Shown: piece after piece, positions 27,785 to 39,250 of the stretch
Position numbering within the stretch: the first letter of the stretch is position 1
Layout of the letters: every line of letters starts with the position of its first letter
From: Hymenolepis diminuta
Taxonomy: Eukaryota > Platyhelminthes > Cestoda > Cyclophyllidea > Hymenolepididae
DNA length: 64,000 nucleotides
NCBI GenBank assembly: GCA_900708905.1
Contig: CAADRB010000008.1
Location: forward strand, 1,972,390 to 2,036,389
Reading direction: 5' to 3'
Notes under the pieces: generated by a model
The model's database searches: none
What the model saw: only the letters and a program-made list of their open reading frames with translations
What the model was told of the DNA's origin: nothing
Program-made: the position numbers and the translations under genes

Positions 27785-29360
27785 TTTTGTAAAGTATCTT
27801 TCTTCTCCCGAAAATAAAGTCCAAAAAACGTTATGGAAATTTTGGCTTAAAACCCTTCTGAATGATGTATATTAGCGTCAATTTCTACATTATGATTTCA
27901 ATTTCGGATGACAAAGTCAAGTACGCACCTTTCTACTCTTTTAACATTTGCTTCTATTATATTATCGATCTAGTTTTAAAAAATATGCTCCTATGCTTTT
28001 TCTAGTGAAATATGTGAAGTGTGAGAAATATAGTCTTTTTGCCTAATTCAAATAAGTTTCTTTGAGAAATCCACTTGTCCTCAATTTTCGAAATGTGAGA
28101 TTTTTTGAAAATAGAATAACAGATTATGAAGGATTGCTTGGCACTTTTATTGATGCATATTTCTTTGAAGAAAAGTCACATTTTTGCGTTGCAAATTAAA
28201 TTTATTTTGTCAGACAAACGGTTCATTACATATTTAACCAAAATTATTCTTTTTCTCAGGTGTAAAAGTACTTATAAGAACGAATATTACCAGTGAGCAT
28301 TCTGATTTGTTTGAAAAAGGGACGATGGATCAAAAGAAGATCTTATTCCTCTCCATGTTATTCTATAATAAATTTTTCCATTATTGTAAATTCGAGCATT
28401 TATATTTTCATGATATTTACTAATCAGAACCGCCTATTTATGGTGTCCATAATAGAGTAGAAAATGGGTTAATCGAATATTTAATTGGCATTTTCTAGAA
28501 CTGATACATTTTTTCTAAGTTATCCATTTACGTGCGTTCAGAATTCATCTATAGGGGTCAGTAAATTTTAACGTATATTCCAATTCTCAGTTCATCTTTT
28601 CTACTCCACGATGCATGTTTCGATTATTTAAAAAAACCGCCGAAACTGGGACTTTTCGAATAATTCTGTTAAGGCTACGCTTATATACGAAATTTGGGGC
28701 GTGCTTACGGTAAGATTTTAATGATTGTAACCTGTTTAAATGATGACTGTTTTGATAAACTGTTTGTCCAAAAACTATTGAGCTTGAAAAATTTCATCCT
28801 GATGACATTTGAAATTTTCGGATAAGTGCACATCTTAACGCGAGATCATAACCCATTGAGACGACTCCTTCACCAACAGGCCCAACCTTTCCCTACTTAA
28901 CCCAGACATCCTCCTATAAGTGTTTACCCTTACCAAAATACCAAACATGAAATAACAAGCTATTTCTGCCAGTTGTTAACTTCCGTATACACCAGCAGAT
29001 ATTTACAATCTGGCCGATATCTCAGCCAGGAAGAAGGAAAACATAAGTTCCCATTGATATAGTGAAAACGCTTTATTCATCTTCAATTCAAACTCTTTTA
29101 AGTATAGCGTAATTCATAATGGTCCGAATAAAATGTGTTTAAATATTAATCGCTATTTCAGTAATAATAGGAAGAAAATATAAAATATATTAACTTCGTC
29201 AGGAAAAAATATTTAAAGATTATTCATAATTATACTTTCACCTTGGCATAATTCAGCGTTCATTCATTTCAATTCGGACTTGTTTAGGAGGTCATTCGAG
29301 ATTTCCGAGTTTAGTCAGACATTTTGCCTGATCATGCCGTAAACTGTAGGTAAAAAGTGT
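27785..29360 (+). repeat. large tandem duplication, copy 1
   Basis: First unit of an old head-to-tail duplication. Matches to copy 2 occur in order along the whole length: GTATATTAGCGTCAATTTCT at about 27.87 kb; TTGAGAAATCCACTTGTCCT followed by CAATTTT near 28.07 kb; TTTTCTACTCCACGATGCAT near 28.6 kb; CCCAGACATCCTCC, TAAGTGTTTACCC and CCAAAATACCA near 28.9 kb; and TTCAATTCGGAC ... GTCAGACATTTTGCCTGATC near 29.3 kb. Copy 1 has about 240 bp near 29,000-29,250 that copy 2 lacks. No coding frame is conserved between the copies, so this looks like non-coding or long-dead DNA. Confidence 0.75.
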
Positions 29361-29389
29361 TTTAACTCAGCCAAGACTATCTCCGTAAG

Positions 29390-30775
29390 GCATTTAGCAA
29401 ATATCTTTCTCTTTCAGAGGCTAAACAACACAGTTCTTTATTGAGAGTAGTGCATATTAGCACCAATCTCTTCCTTCTAGTCTAAATAATGGTTTATCTC
29501 CATTTCCAATAAAGGAATACTCCTTCTAATATGATAACAATAATAATTCAATTAAATTATAAATTTAGTTTCCACAAATAGAATTTATGGCGCCTTGTGT
29601 ACTTTTCGATTGAAATGTGTGATGTGTGAGAATCAGGACTTTTTTCGCGTAATTCACTAAACTATCTTTGAGAAATCTTCTTGTCCTCAATTTTTTTAAA
29701 TGTGAACCACTTTCAGAGTAGGATAACAAATTATGACAGATTGTTTTGCACTTTCATTTTTGCCTTCTTCAAGGAAAAGGCATCATCACAAACGAAATGT
29801 TTTCCCTTTGGATAAATGCCTCAATATGTTAACTAGAAGTGGCCACACAATTTTTCTAGATTGTTAAAATACTTATAACGGCAAAGGTTGAAGTCAGCAT
29901 ATAGTTCCTTTTTTGAACGGATCGAAGGATTAAAAAGAATCAGAATCTACTACATTTTATCACTCTCAAATATTCTCCGATTCAACTAACGTTATTCATC
30001 TTAACATCCATTCTAGAGGATCCAACCTTAAATTATTCAGTTTTATTAACATCTATTTTATTGATTAAAAACTAGCATTCATTGTTTCGAAATAGAGAAG
30101 AAGTCCGAACTATAGCGTATTTCAATTAACATTCCCTATTAATAAGACATATCCTAATGTCCAATTTAGTCAGTTAAAAATTCATTTGCATAGCACCCTC
30201 TAAATTTACATATATGATCCAATTCATAGGCAATCTTTTCTACCCCACAATGTATATCTCAGTTTAAAATTGTTAAAACAAACCGTCCTTTTGAATGATT
30301 AGATCTGGGAACACATTTTAATTTCTACATCAACTGACTTTATTTGAAAACGGAATGAATGGATTCAGAACCGATTCATTAAGATTTAAACAAACACTTA
30401 TAGAAATCGGCAAATCTTCAGCCCTAATATGCTGGACAATTATTAGGTTTGGAAGATGCGATTCTAACCAAAGTTGAAATAGTCTGATAAGTGGCGTCCT
30501 CAGCATGAGGTCATACCTTACACAGGTCTCCTTTTATCCTTCTGTGCGCTCTTTCACCGTCCCAAAACCCAGACATCCTGGCACTTCCCCGATAAGCGTT
30601 TACCCTAACCAAAAATACCAGACACGTCAAAACACGCCATTTTTGCTAATCGTTAAATTCTATTTAAACAATCCACTTCAATTCAGACCATTTTCTGTGG
30701 TCATATGGCGTTTCGGTTTTCTTCCTACTTAGGAAATAGTTAGACATTCTGTTTGATCATCACATTAAAATACTG
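29390..30775 (+). repeat. large tandem duplication, copy 2
   Basis: Second unit, starting within about 30 bp of the end of copy 1. Corresponding landmarks are GCATATTAGCACCAATCTCT (29.45 kb), TTGAGAAATCTTCTTGTCCT then CAATTTT (29.67 kb), TTTTCTACCCCACAATGTAT (30.24 kb), CCCAGACATCCTGG ... TAAGCGTTTACCC (30.57 kb), and TTCAATTCAGACC ... TTAGACATTCTGTTTGATC (30.7 kb). It is shorter than copy 1 because of indels. No gene lies within it. Confidence 0.75.
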
Positions 30776-31434
30776 TAAGTATTACGATTTGTAATGCGAT
30801 TACTAACGCATGTGTAATTCCGAAAATGGGATTGGCACCACCACTCAGTCTTTTAAACTTGGTCGATTCGGGTGAATTCACACCTCTTTAATCAGAATTT
30901 GAAATGACTTGAGAATAGAAAGGTGTCAAAGAAAACGATCTGTCACCAACCTCCGCTATAATTTTCACCCACTTGCCTTAAAAGCTAATCCCTAACCAAA
31001 AGCCTTCTAAACTTCCAAAGAATGACGTTTTACGGACAAGAGACCCTGACCGCAACTAGAGCTGTGTATAAATCATTATTTCAAGACTAAAACTTCCTAA
31101 TCTACCTTCCTTCTCCCCCAATATTTTCTACTTTGAGAGCTGCGTAACGCCTGTTTAAATCGTATCTGTGGAACCAACTTTTGTTTAAACGGGCAAAATA
31201 AGGCAGCTGAAATATCAATTTCGATCCCAAAATCCTTGGCTGTATTAGAAAGTCCTCTATTTGGGGGTAGAGTTTGGGATTTACAGCATACACGAATTGA
31301 TTGCCGCAGTGATATCGCGACCATCTGTTGTGTGCAATCGTGCGCCATGCCTGGAAAGTTCCTTGATTCATTAAGTAGGGTGATGAGTGTGAGGTATATC
31401 GGATTGAAGTGTGGGATGAATGTTTCACAAATAA
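30776..31434. other. no supported gene; locally richer in G+C
   Basis: Between 31.1 and 31.43 kb all frames are relatively open, with a 108-codon frame on the minus strand (31,102-31,428) and overlapping frames on both strands. No frame shows a domain, and the openness of several frames at once suggests low stop-codon density from composition rather than a gene. The stretch directly precedes the tRNA-like element and could be part of the same mobile element. Confidence 0.4.
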
Positions 31435-31508
31435 GTGCGCTGGTGGTACAGTGTTAACCTACTCGTCTGTGAAATCAGAGGCTACAGGTTCAATGCCCAC
31501 TGATGCAC
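31435..31508 (+). repeat. tRNA-like SINE head or tRNA pseudogene
   Basis: A 74-nt segment folds as a degenerate tRNA. The acceptor ends GTGCGCT and TGATGCAC pair at four Watson-Crick and two wobble positions. A D arm forms from GGT and ACC around a 9-nt loop. An anticodon-like stem forms from TCTG and CAGA around TGAAAT. A TTCAATG loop matches the T-loop pattern. The T stem is mostly broken, so a working tRNA is unlikely. CTGGTGGTACAGTG and CAGGTTCAATGCC stand where polymerase III A and B boxes would be. The most likely reading is a tRNA-derived SINE or pseudogene. Confidence 0.45.
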
Positions 31509-34500
31509 ACTCGGTGAACAGAGTGAACACTGGTTAAATATGAATAACCAAAATTCTGGTAGCAGAATTCGAGTTTCTCATTAGGAAGGTTCCACGATGC
31601 GTGTTGGAAAATGTTTTTTTTTCTAAAAGGACTGTGAATGTATCATTCCTTAATAAGAGGAAATGAAAATAATTCTATTTAAAGTGGAGGACTTTTATGG
31701 AAATGTTTAATGAAAATCACTTAAATAGATCCTTGATTTGGTGTTGAACTTTCAACTAATTAAATTTTCATGGATGTTGTGGTGCATTCTGGTTAACAAA
31801 AGTTAGATTGGGTCTTAGAGAAGGGAAAAATTGTTCCCTAATAAAAGATAATATAACTTTTTAATTGAATTTGCATGGAGTTTTGTTAAAATACTCTTCT
31901 TTTTTGTCGTTAATATTTTAAAATCGTAATAAACTCTTTTCCTTTCTGGGGACAGGAGCGTTTTAATTGACTTATATTGAGGCCACCCGTATACTACAAA
32001 GCGTTGATTCATCCTGTTCAGTTTGAAACATGGTGTGCCATAGCTTAAATACGATATTTGAGAAATTTTAGAATGGACAAAAAATTTTCTTATTCAAATA
32101 CCTTTCCAGATTTTTCAAAATATTTCTTATTCATCATATTCCAGGGGGCAGATATAAAGGTGATAGTACCTTTGTTTGTTCAAGAAATAGCTAACTATTT
32201 AAGCATGAGGAGAAGACGAAAGAAAACGAAGAAAGTATTTCCAAAAATTAATATTGCGGACGATTTTCTCTTTGCTCAATGAGGAGGTTAAATGGAGAAT
32301 TGAGAGTATGAAATGTTCGTTATCATATTCCTGAACCACATCTTTCTTAATGTCTGTTCTGTTTGGAGACAGCTGCAGCTTAGAAACCATCAAAGTAATT
32401 CGAGGGAAATTGTCAAACTTTCGAAAATTCACCATCACGTGATTGAATAGAGATACAAATAGTGAGTGAATCACTTTAGAAATAAGCCTCGTGACCATTA
32501 AACGGTAAAAGTGGTTGCGTAGAGTAGAGTTATATGACGGGAATTAATTCCTAAATATCTTGAGGAAGGAATAATGGGTCATGCAGAACTAATGTGATGC
32601 ATTATACTTAGAAGTCAGAAGCCTAAAAGATCGATGGGCAAATAGAGGCAGCTGTGAACATTGGGTTAAGCACCAGATCACTGTAGTTTCTGAGCTTTAT
32701 TACTTATTAAATCATAAGGGCTACAACTCCAAAAGTAATGATCAATAATGAAATTTCATAATTGTCTTAAAATTAATCCATTTCGCATGGAGTAAAGATG
32801 GAGCATAATGAATGAAATTCCTACCCAGAATTTCGCACAGTTCAGTTATTAAACAAAATTTAAAAACTCCAGTTTGTTCTGCATAATATGATTCATCACA
32901 TTTTGTTACCTCAGACAACACAGTGTTCAGGTAGAAATCAGACAATGTTGATTTGTTTTGTTTGTGTCTGCATTCGGTCGCTTAAAAGTGGTTAATCTTA
33001 CCGTAGCAACCACTTTTCTTCCTGAATTCTTGCCAATGTGTGGTATTCATAAAAGCACCAAAATAGGAAGAACTTAGCTGACCGCTTCTGTTTATTTCCA
33101 AATATTCACCTTCAATAAATAAGAATTGGACATTTTACAGATGAAAAATTTCAGAACTCATGCCAGATTAACAGAGGGACGAGGTTACTTCGCTAACAGC
33201 TTAGATTTTCCAAAATGGAATTGAGAGTCCGTGATTTTAGTTAATGCATGCACTAATATATGATCCCATTTAAAGACCTAAATAGATATGTTTGAGTGAG
33301 CAAGGCATGGTTATTACACCATGTTTATAGATCAAGGAAATTATAAGTTTCGATAATTGAAATGAGATAACTCTTTCAATAGTGCTGTGCTTGATGAAAT
33401 TGTCCAGTATTATGCTAAATAGAATCGAGACCAATTGGTGCACATTCAGGTATTGGAATAACTAACCCTATTTATCAATAAAATTTTATAATAAATTCAA
33501 TTCTCATCTCCCTACCATTCCTTTTGGGAAAGTATTTTTTAATGCATGTGATTTGAGGGTTTTCTTGAGAAGAGAAGGCATTAGAAATGATTACCCATGC
33601 ATAGATAACCCTGCTATCTAGTGTCAACTCCGAAGCTTATCAATAATAGCGATTTCCAACACCCATCTTGGTCATTCCAATTATTGGATAGGCATCGATG
33701 AGTATCGATCCCTGAAATCTGACTTCGTAAATGACCACGTTAAATTTTAATCGATTGTATCTTATTTCTGGTCTCAGAGTAAATGGTGGTGTACCAAAGC
33801 TGAACAATAATGTGTAGGCTTTAAACTCCAGGATTCAATCACTAGTTTCCCTAAAGGGCAACTTTGGACTCAACTATGCATTTCTATAAACTGTAAGTTA
33901 ATATCCTAGCACAGTAGTAATTCAAATTCGAGTCCTTTTGGCAGATATAATACGGAGGATAGCAACTAACTTATGTTGAATGAGGTTCTATAGCCCAATA
34001 AAAAACTCATCTTTTATGATAAAACAAAAATAACTTTAAATTGAAGCTGTAAGTTAGTTTTCGAATAATTATTATCAACCACTCAATGTTTTCAATGCCT
34101 AGAAATTGATTACAATATCCAGTTTCTCAAAAAATCGATAAATTGTTGTGTGAGAAAGATATGTCTTGTGACTCATTATTTTATTAAGTCCCTTCCGTAT
34201 ACATTTCAATTCCCCTTTATTTCTACATTGAAGAGTTATTATTAGAGATATTTGAATGAATATCCTATGAAGTTCATATTTCCTCACTTTTTAAAGGGAA
34301 TTTCTTCAAAACGCTTAGGAGCAAATGAGTATATTTTGAATTTTGCACATCGGGACATTGCCAAATGGTTCTCATTTTCGTAGGTTATCAGTGAAGAAAG
34401 CGATTCAATTTATTAAACCGATAATTTTACTTCACTTGAGGTAGCGGAAGATAACTGAAACATTCACCCTATCGGAGCAAATAAAACTTCTGACATGACA

Positions 34501-37500
34501 ATGCACAATGATTAAAATGAGCGGAAACGAGGTCAGGCATTTCTCAGCTGATGAGGTTTCTCCCTACTGTTTGCCTTGATAGACTAGGAATTCATACTTA
34601 GCCCAACTGTCGGAAGGGGGCATGTTTTATTTTCAATATAATATCTATTGACGGGGAGGGAAAATGAAATTTGAATATTTCATTCATGAAAGAAAGAATT
34701 TCTATACTGCTCTAGTTGTGGGACTTTACGGTTTGAGATATTTGAGAGTATTCAGTTCGGGGAGGCTTAGCTTTTTTGGTGATGCAGTGTCTGTTCCACT
34801 AGACGTCGATTTTCATGAGATAAGGTTTGTATTTTAATTTCATTTTGTCAGCAGAAGAAATAGTACATTGTTGATTACAAATGAATAATTTTTTTCAAAG
34901 AAAAATTAGATTTGCAATTTATTGTTAACTGCTTCATAAAATTAGCATATTTGTCAAAGTGTCCTAAATTACAGGGTCGTTACATTGAATCGTTTTAGAG
35001 TAAAGCCTAATTTTGAGGTGTGTGCCATTATTGAGTTCTAGGATTTATGGCTATTTCGGAGGCAAATCATGTTAAAAATACATTAATATTGTTTGAGTTT
35101 TAATGACTGTGTGGTAACATCGCTCTAATCTTCATAGTTAGAATGGTTAGTTGGAAATTACTATTCCCCTATTGTCATTCCTCATAAAAAAATCGCGTCT
35201 CTCACTAACTATATACTGGCACGATAAAGCTATCATGTGACTCTTCATAAGTTGGAAATACAACTCATTCTCTAAATTTCAGACATTCCCACTCATCAGT
35301 GTGTGGCACCAGTCGGACAAAGAGCAGCCTATCTTAACGGCTACTTATGAAAGATTAATATGCGTAATCATTTAAGGATAGGCGCCTTAGCTGTTCTGTT
35401 AACTGAACGTAAACACCGAAGTGATGGGACGGAATGATCACATCATATCCTAGTCAGGTCGAGAAAAGATTATAAATAATCTGCGAATATCATCGATGAA
35501 GTCTTTTTAATCGGGGAATTGGAAGCTAGGATAAAACTAATAGGACTTTTGAGACACGCCTTGTGCTTATTATTTTCAATTTAAGACACAAAAGCCTCGA
35601 TAAGCAGAACACAAAACAAGATAGTATGCAGATTCAACTGTTTATGTTGTCTATGTCTAGAAATCTTGACAGCTTTGTCTATTTCTGAGACCATACTAAC
35701 AACTCCCTCTCACATTTGAGGTGCTGTATCTACGGTTACGTGTGAGCCATTTTAAAACCTCGTTTACCTACCCTGATGTGTGGGAAGACCCCTTTGGCTA
35801 AGTGGTTTGCAGAGCTGATTAATAGTATTTGCATGTGGATTGTGGCACTTAAAGGATGGGTTAAAGCTAGCTCTCCTTATAAACCTTAATGACGTTAAAG
35901 TCAGTTAGAGATGCACAAGAAAAATTCTCTCTTGAACATAGCAATTTATTTTATCCCTTATGTGGAAGGTAGTTAAGATGCCAGCAGGATGATACAAGGT
36001 AGTTCACTCAGTATGAACTCTAGAATATAATGATCGACCCTCTAACTCTTGGACTGTGAAATTATAATATTAATTTTGTGATGAGAAATTCGTTAATTTG
36101 ACTTGTAAAATAGGTAATTATATTTCGCATTAATTAAAATGCTCGCGGCATCTTTTAAATTCATATACCGTATTTCTCTAGCCCATTAATTAATGAGTTC
36201 TCACAATAGGGGGTTAGTATCGACACCGATCTATACTTTCTTTTTTATTCTTACTTTAAAATTTGTTTCTTATTTTGCTGAGGAATAAATTTCTCAGTAT
36301 AGAGATAATCAGTAAACACTATTTATGAATAGCGAATAAAATAATGTGAATAATGTATTGTTAACTATGGCGTTTTTATTTATATTGAATAAACATTTTT
36401 CTATCTATCTCTGGTCTCAAAAGTTCAAAATACTCCTCTTATAGTGTATGAATGGAGTACTTATTTTATGCAGATAACGTTTGTTTATTTGCGTTTTACC
36501 CAGGGTACAAACGATTCATTGTATTGTTTCGAAGAACACCAAAATATTATTATTACTATTAGCTTAATTAAGAAAATTGATTCAATCAACATCATGTAAG
36601 CAAAGTCAGAGGCAGTAAAGTCTCAAGAAAATAAAACTCACGACAATCATCTCTAATTGTTAGTCAAAGTTTATTCGAACTTTCCCCAAAAGTATATGAA
36701 AATGAACTTTTAACAACTCTAATTTTATAGGTTTTGATGTGTTGGTGTATTTCTTAGGATTGCGAGCCCGCAGAGTAGTGAAATTCGAAAATCCTTTTGC
36801 TTAAAGTTAAATATTTGTGTACATCTACTCCAGTTCTTTTACAATGAATAATTGATCTATCAGATATGGATAAGATCTAAGAGGGGTGTGTAGGAACTGA
36901 AAAATTGAGTCAAAGTAAGCAAACTGTTTAGCTTTAACAGTCTGATAATGTTGCAGGCAGTTAATCTTAGACTCAGGGAGGATTTTTGCAAGAACAGTTA
37001 AGGACATTGAAAAGTGTTAACGCTTCAGAATTACTAAGACCATTGATTCAAATTGGAACGGTTAGATTCCAGCACGAGTTGGATTTGAAGTTTTTAAATT
37101 GACATTTAGATAAGAGAAAGAAAACGAAATTTGTAGATTTCGGTTTTGAAAGTGGGGGCTTGGCTCACAGAACCTTCATTACCTGAGATTATTAAATCTT
37201 TTTAATTTTTTTAGAGGATTGTAACCACTACTGTGATCATTACGACAAACTCCAACGAATATGCTCCGCTTGTGAAAGTTTTAAATCAAATAAAAGTAAA
37301 AAGTCGTAAAGACAAAGGGCATATATTCTGTCAATGCTAAGTAAAGTTTTGATGATATATCAAATTCAGTAATGGAGAATGTAACGTTTTAATCGGAATA
37401 CTGATAGAGGTTTAGATATGAACCCTTTGTTCCACTATTGGTAATTGCCCGAATATATTACTTTAAACATTTACGGAAGAGGAAAGTAGAATTTCAAATG

Positions 37501-38062
37501 TAAAATTAAAAGCGTTGTGATTAATACCTCTGTCTTTAAAATCTCTTCGGCATGAGATGTCTAAAGTGGATTGGATGAAAGAAAAATATCCGGATTTTTT
37601 GGCTTTTTGTATTTAAGAAATCAATTCAAGTTCATATGAAAGTGTACACCATGGCAAGTTTAAAAATTTGGCCCTAATGTAACGATTACTCTGAATTTCA
37701 ACGAATTTGCATTGATCAAATTCGAATATTTCGAAATATATACAAGGGCGCAGTGATTGAAACATGAAGATCAAAACCAAATTATCCAGTCAGTGCTATA
37801 TAAATCTAATGATAACTTAACGTCTTCAGCTCTCGAAGATGATTAGAATAATACAAACGTTCTCATTATTTTGAACTGAGTATTGAGAAAACTTGATAAT
37901 AAGCTCCTTTCTCCACGAAATATACTTCTCCGAGTCCTCTTTGGATGGATTATAGTGAACAATGCTATATTAAAAATGGTTGCTAGTCTCAACCGGTTGC
38001 TTTTGGCTTTAAGAAGGAGCAAATAAATTGAGGTACCTTGACCAACCACGGAAATAGATCAG
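31509..38062. other. gene-free A+T-rich stretch
   Basis: No gene is supported. At about 33,785-33,860 a TGGTGGTGTACCAAAG segment, followed about 40 bp later by CCAGGATTCAATCACTAG, resembles the A-box/B-box spacing of the 31.4-kb element and may be a diverged relative. At about 35,790-35,860 CTTTGGCTAAGTGGTTTGCA is another A-box-like string without a convincing B box. Nothing else stands out. Confidence 0.45.
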
Positions 38063-38260
38063 CCAGTCAACATGCACTGAATATCGTGGACGTAATCTCA
38101 ACCATGATTCCGCTAGTCGATTCGTGTAATTTTAACTTAAGTACATTACTAATAATATGGACAGCTCAACGCTCTACTAGTTTACACAAAGTAAGGCCCT
38201 TGATGTCCTGATCCTAATATCTGATTAATTACTCCACCTTCATTTTACGCCCTATTGTAC
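38063..38260 (+). repeat. dispersed repeat, shared with 50.2 and 50.8 kb
   Basis: The start (CCAGTCAACATGCACTGAAT then ATCGTGGAC ... TAGTCGATTCGTGTAA) aligns with 50,741-50,801 (CCGGTCAGTAAGCACTGAAC then ATCGCAGAC ... GAGTCGTGAAG). The end (AAGTAAGGCCCTTGATGTCC, then TGATCCTAAT and TCATTTTACGCCCT) aligns with 50,376-50,440. It is a third, diverged member of the family. No coding content is visible. Confidence 0.5.
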
Positions 38261-38879
38261 CTGTTTGCTAACACCCTTATCCAGATGTTTATTCGTTATT
38301 AAAACTTGTAAAAGTTATTTGTGCTGGGCAATAATTGTACTTCCCCTAACATGGAACTATGATTTATGTCGCTGAATTCCCTAAGTAGTTTAGCGTCCAA
38401 TAATATGCAACGTTCAGTTAAAATTTCAGTTAAATGAAGCTTTGCATATCTTTCTCTCCCAACACTCTTTTCAGCATCAATCTCTCTGTCTTTTGCCTGA
38501 TGTGCTGCATAACATTTCATTCAATTAAAATAACTTCGGCACAAATGCAAATAGAGGAGAAATATAGGTGAATAAAATCTTTCTGGGTAATGCAATTAAA
38601 GTTGCGAATGAAGGGGAAAGGGCGAGGAAGAACAAGGTTTCCTGACCCTTTCGTTGAACTAAAAATTGGACGGCTTTTAGAGCGAGGGAGAGAAGGAGAA
38701 AGCGGCCTGTCAACGGTATTTCAAATGCATGTGAAAAGCCTGTGAGTAATATCACACGCACAAAATACTTCAAGCGCGTCCCTTGTCTTTACACGCATTC
38801 GTATTTGAAGTGGACTGAAAAAAGCAAGACACGGTTAGCATGAAAATTTGTCGGCACACCTATTTTTTCGTCATTTCAA
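38261..38879. other. no supported gene
   Basis: Two open frames on the minus strand (38,299-38,520 and 38,525-38,773) lack recognisable domains. The second reads as hydrophobic, as expected when purine-rich plus-strand DNA is translated in reverse. I do not call either a gene. Confidence 0.4.
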
Positions 38880-39250
38880 AAAGTGTCCGCCATATTCGTC
38901 ATCACTTCATCTGAAAAATGTTTAACAAATTTAACTCCTTAAATTCGTCGCTTTGTTCTACACTGTACAGTCTACATGCGGCCGACACGACTTTGATAAA
39001 TTAAAAGTAATAAAAGAGAGGCATTATCATCATGTTCGGAGGAACAGGTACGTATTCCCAGGGTGGACATTTTGTCCACCTTAAGTACTTGCAAATGGAT
39101 GACTCATCTATCTCCCCGTCGCGAAACTCTTCGGTTAACACGTGCGGCGGAGAAGTTCTCCCCGATTGAATTGTTAATCGATAATGCCGCCGTGGTGTTG
39201 TTGCTTGCGCTCTTCAAAATCGATACAAATTGGTGCGGAGAACGGTGAGA
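38880..39250 (+). promoter_or_regulatory. CpG-rich island with candidate first exon
   Basis: This island is much richer in CpG than the DNA around it, notably at 39,116-39,200, where CGTCGCGAAAC, a CACGTG E-box (39,139-39,144) and GCGGCGGAGAA occur. An ATG at 39,032 has A at position -3 and runs five codons (Met-Phe-Gly-Gly-Thr) before CAG|GTACGT, a near-ideal splice donor with its GT at 39,048. A perfect hairpin (arms GGTGGACA and TGTCCACC, loop TTT, 39,062-39,080) follows. A promoter plus a short first coding exon would explain all this. The candidate exon leaves phase 1, and I found no well-placed acceptor joining it to the frame at 42.6 kb, so its partner exon is unknown. Confidence 0.35.

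Noticed and set aside
31102..31428. 108-codon minus-strand open frame
   Set aside because: Several overlapping frames on both strands are open here and none shows a domain. The length is not convincing in 64 kb, and the openness fits locally higher G+C.
35790..35860. A-box-like string suggesting a tRNA gene
   Set aside because: No matching B box at the right distance and no cloverleaf could be drawn.
38525..38773. Hydrophobic 82-codon minus-strand frame, possible membrane protein
   Set aside because: It is the reverse reading of purine-rich DNA, with no homologue recognised.
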